10,226 nt of DNA, taken from Bacteroidales bacterium (GTDB taxonomy: Bacteria > Bacteroidota > Bacteroidia > Bacteroidales > WCHB1-69). The stretch is from the NCBI GenBank assembly GCA_012518765.1, contig JAAYRN010000061.1, forward strand, positions 1 through 10,226, read 5' to 3'. The position numbers and the translations under genes were made by a program. The notes under the pieces are model-generated. The model was not told the DNA's origin and made no database searches. It saw only the letters and a list, made by a program, of their open reading frames with translations. Below are positions 6,343 through 10,226 of the stretch, one piece after another. Position 1 is the first letter of the stretch. Each line of letters starts with the position of its first letter.

Positions 6343-7698
6343 CTATGCATTAAATAAGGCTATTAAGTCCGAAGGTTTTAGCGTTTGTTGTTCTCCTGTC
6401 TCCATGTTTTTGACTTGTAAACAGTGATTTTTAATTTCTTCTTCTCCAGCTATAACTACATAAGGAATTTGTTGGTTGTTTGCATAAGTAAACTGCCTGC
6501 CTATTTTTATCGCATCGGGATAGAGCATAACACTTAACTCAGCAAGTCGTAATTCGCTGATTATAGGAAGTATATACTTAGCTTCCTTTTCTCCAAAATT
6601 AATAAACAAGGCTTTGATTCCTGTTTGTACCAAAGGAGGGAAAGCGTCCATTTCGTTTAATACATCGTAAATACGGTCGGCACCAAACGAAATTCCTACG
6701 CCCGGTATGTCGGGAAGTCCAAAAATGCCAGTCAAATCGTCGTAACGACCTCCTCCCGAAAGACTTCCTATGCTATGTTTTTGAGCTTTTACTTCGATGA
6801 TACTTGCTGTATAATAATTTAATCCTCGAGCCAATGTTAAATCCAATTCAACAGAATTATTTAACTGAATATGTGATAAATAATCGAAAATTTCTTGTAC
6901 TTCTCTTATGCCTTCTAAGGCTATAGGATAGTGAGAAAGTATGTTGTTGAGCTGATTTAGTTTTTCTTGATTGGTTCCGATTAAATCAAAAATAGGCTGT
7001 AATTTGGCGATTGCTTCATCACTTATTCCCTTTATTTTTAGTTCGTTTTTTACATTTTCTAAGCCTATTTTATCTAATTTATCGATGGCAACGGTAATGT
7101 CAATTATTTTATCAACAACTCCCATGTATTCGGCTATGCCAGCCAATATTTTACGATTATTGAGCTTGATAGCCACCTCAATTCCCAAGCGGGTAAATAT
7201 ATCATCTTCGATTTGAATTAATTCAACTTCGTTGAGCATGGATTTGCTACCAATTACATCTACATCGCATTGGTAAAACTCGCGATAACGTCCTTTTTGA
7301 GGTCTGTCGGCACGCCAAACAGGCTGAATCTGATAGCGTTTGAAAGGTAGGGTGATTTCATTGCGGTGTTGTACTACAAAACGAGCAAAAGGAACGGTCA
7401 AGTCATAACGCAAGCCTTTTTCACACAACATAGAAGTCCATTTATAAAGATTTCGTTCCGAAAAGTCGACTTTTGCTAAAAAATCACCTGAATTTAAAAT
7501 TTTAAACAATAATTTGTCGCCTTCCTCTCCATATTTCCCCATTAATGTTGACAAATTTTCCATAGCAGGAGTTTCTATTGCTTCAAAACCATATTGTTCG
7601 AATACATTGCGGATGGTAGTAAAAATATAATTTCTCCGCTTCATTTCAAGTGGCAAAAAATCACGCGTTCCCTTGGGTATATTTACTGATTTACTCAT
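6343..7698 (-). CDS. hisS: Histidyl-tRNA synthetase
   Basis: HisRS joins histidine to tRNA-His. The 451-residue class II synthetase shows YDLTVPFAR (98-106), motif 2 with WRADRPQKGRYREFYQCD (128-145), the histidine-specific LARGLNYYT (289-297), GGGRYDDL (315-322), and motif 3 GVGISFGADRI (333-343). A C-terminal anticodon-binding domain follows (about 360-451). Length fits the Bacteroidota form. The ATG at 7698 follows a strong promoter match. Two envelope genes follow with gaps of 2 and 1 bases, so hisS is probably the first gene of a three-gene operon. It lies directly downstream of the restriction-modification pair, separated by 78 bases. Confidence 0.98.
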   Translation of the reverse strand: MSKSVNIPKGTRDFLPLEMKRRNYIFTTIRNVFEQYGFEAIETPAMENLSTLMGKYGEEGDKLLFKILNSGDFLAKVDFSERNLYKWTSMLCEKGLRYDLTVPFARFVVQHRNEITLPFKRYQIQPVWRADRPQKGRYREFYQCDVDVIGSKSMLNEVELIQIEDDIFTRLGIEVAIKLNNRKILAGIAEYMGVVDKIIDITVAIDKLDKIGLENVKNELKIKGISDEAIAKLQPIFDLIGTNQEKLNQLNNILSHYPIALEGIREVQEIFDYLSHIQLNNSVELDLTLARGLNYYTASIIEVKAQKHSIGSLSGGGRYDDLTGIFGLPDIPGVGISFGADRIYDVLNEMDAFPPLVQTGIKALFINFGEKEAKYILPIISELRLAELSVMLYPDAIKIGRQFTYANNQQIPYVVIAGEEEIKNHCLQVKNMETGEQQTLKPSDLIALFNA

Positions 7699-7712
7699 CG
7701 TTGGTTACTTTT

Positions 7713-7724
7713 TGCAAAAATACA
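7713..7724. repeat. 12-base direct repeat flanking the restriction-modification cassette (hisS side)
   Basis: TGCAAAAATACA is identical to 9724-9735 on the other side of the cassette. Each copy contains a -7 box, so the identity may reflect shared promoter function rather than a transposition footprint. Confidence 0.6.
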
Positions 7725-7747
7725 TTTTTTTTAAAAGCAGCCTCAAA
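7713..7747 (-). promoter_or_regulatory. Putative hisS promoter (-33 and -7)
   Basis: The minus strand has TTTG at 7747-7744, then 21 bases, then TATTTTTG (7722-7715) in the context GTATTTTTGCA, 16 bases before the hisS ATG. Both elements match the Bacteroidota consensus, the best promoter in the window. The -33 element lies within an inverted repeat (7744-7768). Confidence 0.6.
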
Positions 7748-7768
7748 AATAAAGAATTTTTATTTTTG
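7744..7768. repeat. Perfect 10-base inverted repeat between methyltransferase gene and hisS
   Basis: Arms CAAAAATAAA (7744-7753) and TTTATTTTTG (7759-7768) are perfectly complementary around a 5-base loop. The element begins 8 bases after the methyltransferase stop codon and ends in T-rich sequence, so it may be a weak AT-only terminator for the restriction-modification operon. Each arm also contains a TATTTTTG -7-like box, one on each strand (plus 7761-7768, minus 7751-7744). Confidence 0.5.
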
Positions 7769-7776
7769 CCAAAAAA

Positions 7777-8730
7777 TCATTCTGTTACGACTAATTTAGA
7801 ATCCGAATGATTTGTACTTGTATGTTCTAAAAATAGCTTTAGTTGTTTTGACCTTTTTTCTACAATATGATTATGCAAATCAATATTTTTATCAACTTTA
7901 AAATTACAGACTAATGCTTCCACAACACTTCTCCTATTTTCAATTTTACCTCCCGAATGATAGAAGTGGTCTTTAGTGATAATGTTAAATTGATTCCAAT
8001 ATTTTTCTATCATTTCATTAGATCTGTAATCATTATGATGCCACGTTGATAAAACAAACTTAGCTTTTGTTTCTTTAAGTTGCATAAACAATAACTTTTC
8101 ATCTTCTTCTGTCCAACCGTTGTAATAATCTACATATCTACCATAGTAAGGCGGGTCACAGTAAATTATGTCATTCTCAGCTGCTAATGGTATTATTTCC
8201 GAAAATTCTTTGTTATAAAAATTATAATTAGATTTAATCGCTCTTTGAATTTTTGCAACTTGATTTACAATTTTTGTTACATAGGATTTAGAAAAACGTT
8301 CAGGTTTTTTACAAAAGGGTATGTTCCACTCACCTTTTTTATTAAATCTCATCATTCCGTTAAATCCGGCACGCGACAAAAACAAGAAATCCAAAGAATC
8401 AAAATTTGTATTGAAGCGATCTCTTATTAATCTAAAGTGTTCATAACCATTATCTCCTGCTATCCTTAAATTTTCGCCTTCTTCTTCTAAATATTGCCTA
8501 ACTCTTAATGGTGTTATTTCTCCCGATTGAATTTTCTTATAAAACTCTACAATATGAGGATTTGTATCATTTAAAATAGCACTTTCAAAGCCCGAATTAA
8601 AAGCAACAACGCCAGTACCTAAGAAAGGTTCAATCCATTTGCCTTCAGATTTAGGTACAACAGCTTTTATCCAAGGCACGAGCTTGGTTTTAATTCCTTG
8701 ACTTTTAATAGGGGGTACGATTACTTTCAT
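7777..8730 (-). CDS. EcoRV-like type II DNA adenine-N6 methyltransferase (D12/Dam class)
   Basis: This enzyme transfers methyl groups from S-adenosylmethionine to adenine in a specific site, protecting host DNA from the partner endonuclease. The 317 residues show class-alpha order: the N-terminal PPIKSQGIKTKLVPWI (6-21), SAM-binding motif I EPFLGTG (34-40), the DNA-contact region FLSRAGFNGMMRFN (117-130), and catalytic DPPY (192-195). The N-terminus, FCKKPERF (139-146) and TWHHNDYR (229-236) resemble M.EcoRV as I remember it, beyond the generic Dam family; M.EcoRV methylates the first adenine of GATATC. The start codon overlaps the endonuclease stop (ATGA, 8730-8727), so translation is probably coupled. 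No promoter of its own is visible just upstream. Confidence 0.93.
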   Translation of the reverse strand: MKVIVPPIKSQGIKTKLVPWIKAVVPKSEGKWIEPFLGTGVVAFNSGFESAILNDTNPHIVEFYKKIQSGEITPLRVRQYLEEEGENLRIAGDNGYEHFRLIRDRFNTNFDSLDFLFLSRAGFNGMMRFNKKGEWNIPFCKKPERFSKSYVTKIVNQVAKIQRAIKSNYNFYNKEFSEIIPLAAENDIIYCDPPYYGRYVDYYNGWTEEDEKLLFMQLKETKAKFVLSTWHHNDYRSNEMIEKYWNQFNIITKDHFYHSGGKIENRRSVVEALVCNFKVDKNIDLHNHIVEKRSKQLKLFLEHTSTNHSDSKLVVTE

Positions 8731-9650
8731 TGTCCTTTTCTTTTTCTTTTAGCGCCTTTCGCTACCACTTTATTAAATAAATCTTTTCTTCCTTTAAATT
8801 CTAAGAAATCCCAGATACTACTTATTTTTACCGACTTTCCTTCTCTTAACATAGTTACTGTTCCATAATTCATCCAGTACTCGTCAAACCATTCTTCTCC
8901 AAGTTTGCTAAAAACTCCATTTCCATTTTTCAAATCGTCTATATCAATTATAGAACCGATGTTTGCAGTGTTTCCAGACCCTCTTTTATCACTTGCTATT
9001 TTCCATTTTTCTACAGAGAAAAAATCAAAATTCTTGATAACTGAGGTTATAGATTTAAGGTTTTCTAATTTTGTAACCTGTCTTTGTCCAATCGGTTCAA
9101 TGGGTGCTCCATATTCCTCTCTTATCTCTTCAACTTGATAAATTTCAGTTTCTAGTAATTCATCCTCAAAATCTTCTCTTGTATAAATCACTCCTAAACA
9201 GTAATGTCCTAAATAATCATTATAAGGAAATTGAATGTTTTTACTTTTATCTCTTTCTTTAAAATAAGAGCCGTGACTACCCAGTGTAAAACCTGAAATC
9301 TTTTTACCTCTTCTAAATGTTGTCTTAAGGTCTAATGCAAATTTCACACTATCATTATTTTTGTCTATTATCGTTATATCGGGATACCAGTTTTGATGCT
9401 CTGCTAAAACAATTTTATAATTGAACTTTTCTGCAAATCTTAATACCTCTGGAAAAATATGAATTTCAAGAATTTTAGATACTATTTTTGTATCTGAGGA
9501 AATTGTATAAATATTTTTATAAATATCTATAAACCCTTTAATTGTCCATTCACCCGTCTCAGTTGATACATACGATTTTAATTCAGATACAAATTTATTT
9601 AGCCTCTGCTCAAATTTATTTTTATGTTTTATCTGATATTTAGTGTCCAT
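8727..9650 (-). CDS. EcoRV-like type II restriction endonuclease
   Basis: The 307-residue protein aligns with R.EcoRV (245 residues, cuts GATATC bluntly) over residues about 45-290. SDTK (52-55) is shared, then the Q-loop/active site HQNWYPD (85-91) against QQNHYPD. ALDLKT (105-110) supplies the PD-(D/E)xK residues D91, D107 and K109, equivalent to D74, D90 and K92; E62 matches E45. Next is FTLGSHGSYF (121-130). The recognition loop in WKIASDKRGSGNTANIGSI matches GSGNTTNIGS except for alanine at 229. The N-terminus is about 15-20 residues longer, an insertion lies around 160-210, and the C-terminus ends in the basic KGAKRKRKGQ. It precedes the methyltransferase with a 4-base overlap. The start ATG at 9650 follows a stop codon immediately. 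A GATATC-type specificity is likely but not proven. Confidence 0.93.
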   Translation of the reverse strand: MDTKYQIKHKNKFEQRLNKFVSELKSYVSTETGEWTIKGFIDIYKNIYTISSDTKIVSKILEIHIFPEVLRFAEKFNYKIVLAEHQNWYPDITIIDKNNDSVKFALDLKTTFRRGKKISGFTLGSHGSYFKERDKSKNIQFPYNDYLGHYCLGVIYTREDFEDELLETEIYQVEEIREEYGAPIEPIGQRQVTKLENLKSITSVIKNFDFFSVEKWKIASDKRGSGNTANIGSIIDIDDLKNGNGVFSKLGEEWFDEYWMNYGTVTMLREGKSVKISSIWDFLEFKGRKDLFNKVVAKGAKRKRKGQ

Positions 9651-9689
9651 TTAATCTCTCAAATTATAATTTCTATGTAATAAAAACAT
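9651..9689 (-). CDS. Possible 12-codon leader peptide before the endonuclease
   Basis: A short frame reads MFLLHRNYNLRD and its TAA abuts the endonuclease ATG directly (9651-9653 then 9650). It lies within the roughly 70-base leader downstream of the putative -7 box. Translation of it could feed or restrict ribosomes at the endonuclease start. There is no ribosome-binding evidence, and a frame this short is easily accidental. Confidence 0.2.
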   Translation of the reverse strand: MFLLHRNYNLRD

Positions 9690-9723
9690 CGCCCATTTAA
9701 ACTTCTCTCTATATTTTCTTACC

Positions 9724-9735
9724 TGCAAAAATACA
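9724..9735. repeat. 12-base direct repeat flanking the restriction-modification cassette (queG side)
   Basis: TGCAAAAATACA is identical to 7713-7724. It coincides with the putative promoter of the endonuclease gene. Confidence 0.6.
9726..9733 (-). promoter_or_regulatory. Putative -7 box of the restriction-modification operon
   Basis: The minus strand reads TATTTTTG within GTATTTTTGCA, between the queG stop (9756) and the endonuclease ATG (9650), giving a leader of about 70 bases. No -33 TTG is at normal spacing; an ATTG at 9750-9747 is only 13 bases upstream. Confidence 0.5.
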
Positions 9736-9755
9736 CTATATTTTTTCAATAATTC

Positions 9756-10226
9756 TTATTTCTCCTCTAAAGTTTGATTTTTATATGTTGTTGTTTCTTT
9801 CTTTATTTTCATTTGTTTGGCTACTTTTACATTTTCCATAAATTTCAAATAGCCTATTCTTTTTACTGCCGAATCGCTGAAAATACGCTGAAAATCCTCT
9901 TCCGTAAGTTGCTCCCAATCGGTGTCGTTGTAAGATAATAATTCATTTTTTATAGTAAATTCGGGAATTAAAGCATTTGATTCCACGGTATTAAACGGGC
10001 ATACTTGTTGGCAAATGTCGCATCCATACATAAAAGGATAGACAAAGGGTTCCAAGGATTTGTCCCATTTTATTTGTTTGCGTTCAATGCTTTGGTAAGA
10101 CAAGCAGCGATTGGCATCTAAGAGGTAAGGTTGTTTTAAAGCATTTGTTGGACAGGCGTTTATACATTTGTTGCAACTCCCACAATCTACTCCCGAAAAA
10201 GGAGAGTCGCTTTGTAGTTCGACTGT
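9756..10226 (-). CDS. queG: Epoxyqueuosine reductase, C-terminal part (5' end beyond window)
   Basis: QueG reduces epoxyqueuosine to queuosine in the wobble position of certain tRNAs, using cobalamin and two [4Fe-4S] clusters. The open frame continues to the right window edge without a start, giving 156 residues; the apparent TTG start at 10103 is internal. The upstream codons encode CGSCNKCINACP (codons from about 10184 to 10149) followed by DANRCLSY, and further on GCDICQQVCPFN, the two ferredoxin-type cluster motifs of QueG. KWDKSLEPFVYPFMYGCD is typical of the family. About 45-50% of a usual QueG (around 310-380 residues) is present. The restriction-modification operon begins 105 bases after its stop. 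Confidence 0.93.
   Translation of the reverse strand, partial: TVELQSDSPFSGVDCGSCNKCINACPTNALKQPYLLDANRCLSYQSIERKQIKWDKSLEPFVYPFMYGCDICQQVCPFNTVESNALIPEFTIKNELLSYNDTDWEQLTEEDFQRIFSDSAVKRIGYLKFMENVKVAKQMKIKKETTTYKNQTLEEK

Noticed and set aside
6971..7216. Plus-strand open frame of 81 codons opposite hisS
   Set aside because: Hydrophobic-looking translation is a by-product of the antisense of a well-supported gene.
8905..9138. Plus-strand open frame of 77 codons opposite the endonuclease gene, considered as an antisense regulator
   Set aside because: No promoter box or leader precedes it, and the minus-strand protein is clearly real.
7713..9735. Target-site duplication of a transposon around the restriction-modification genes
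   Set aside because: No transposase or terminal inverted repeats are present, and both repeat copies are plausible promoter boxes that also occur before gltX.
9756..10103. Separate 115-codon ferredoxin-like gene starting at TTG
   Set aside because: The same frame continues without a stop to the window edge with a second cysteine cluster typical of QueG, so the TTG is internal.

Overview
The window looks like chromosome from a Bacteroidota bacterium, probably Bacteroidales. The DNA is AT-rich. Start codons are preceded by A-rich leaders rather than Shine-Dalgarno sites. Several genes sit just behind a Bacteroidota-type -7 box (TAnnTTTG), and many envelope proteins carry lipoprotein or membrane-anchor N-termini.

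Layout. Bases 1-89 (minus) hold the first codons of gltX, divergent from a plus-strand operon lipA-lipB-E1-like protein (295-2570) with gaps of 2-6 bases. lipA and lipB give de novo protein lipoylation. The third gene is a ThiF/MoeB/HesA-fold adenylyltransferase without the usual catalytic and zinc cysteines. Everything from 2573 to the right edge is on the minus strand. Reading in the direction of transcription (right to left), this is: the 3' part of queG (9756-10226, cut by the window edge); an EcoRV-like type II restriction-modification pair (8727-9650 endonuclease, 7777-8730 methyltransferase, ATGA overlap); hisS (6343-7698) followed with 1-2 base gaps by a polysaccharide deacetylase-like gene and a FemAB/GNAT-like transferase (4093-6340), probably one operon; a decayed gene fragment; and two envelope proteins of unknown function (3026-3928 and 2573-2965).

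The most interesting parts are three. First, the restriction-modification cassette: both proteins can be aligned from memory with R.EcoRV and M.EcoRV, active site included. It sits between the housekeeping genes queG and hisS, bounded by a 12-base direct repeat that coincides with promoter -7 boxes. No GATATC site (the EcoRV target) was found by eye in the window. Second, a duplicated module of about 120 bases precedes both unknown envelope genes. It carries a -7 box, a 63-base leader with a small inverted repeat, and the 3' end of the preceding gene, intact in one copy and decayed in the other. Third, the cysteine-poor E1-like protein is fused into the lipoate operon. Four promoters in the window share the 11-mer GTAYTTTTGCA.

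No tRNA, rRNA, CRISPR array, insertion sequence or complete mobile element was seen. There is no gene-free stretch longer than about 205 bases (90-294). Alignments to named proteins are from memory, not from a search.
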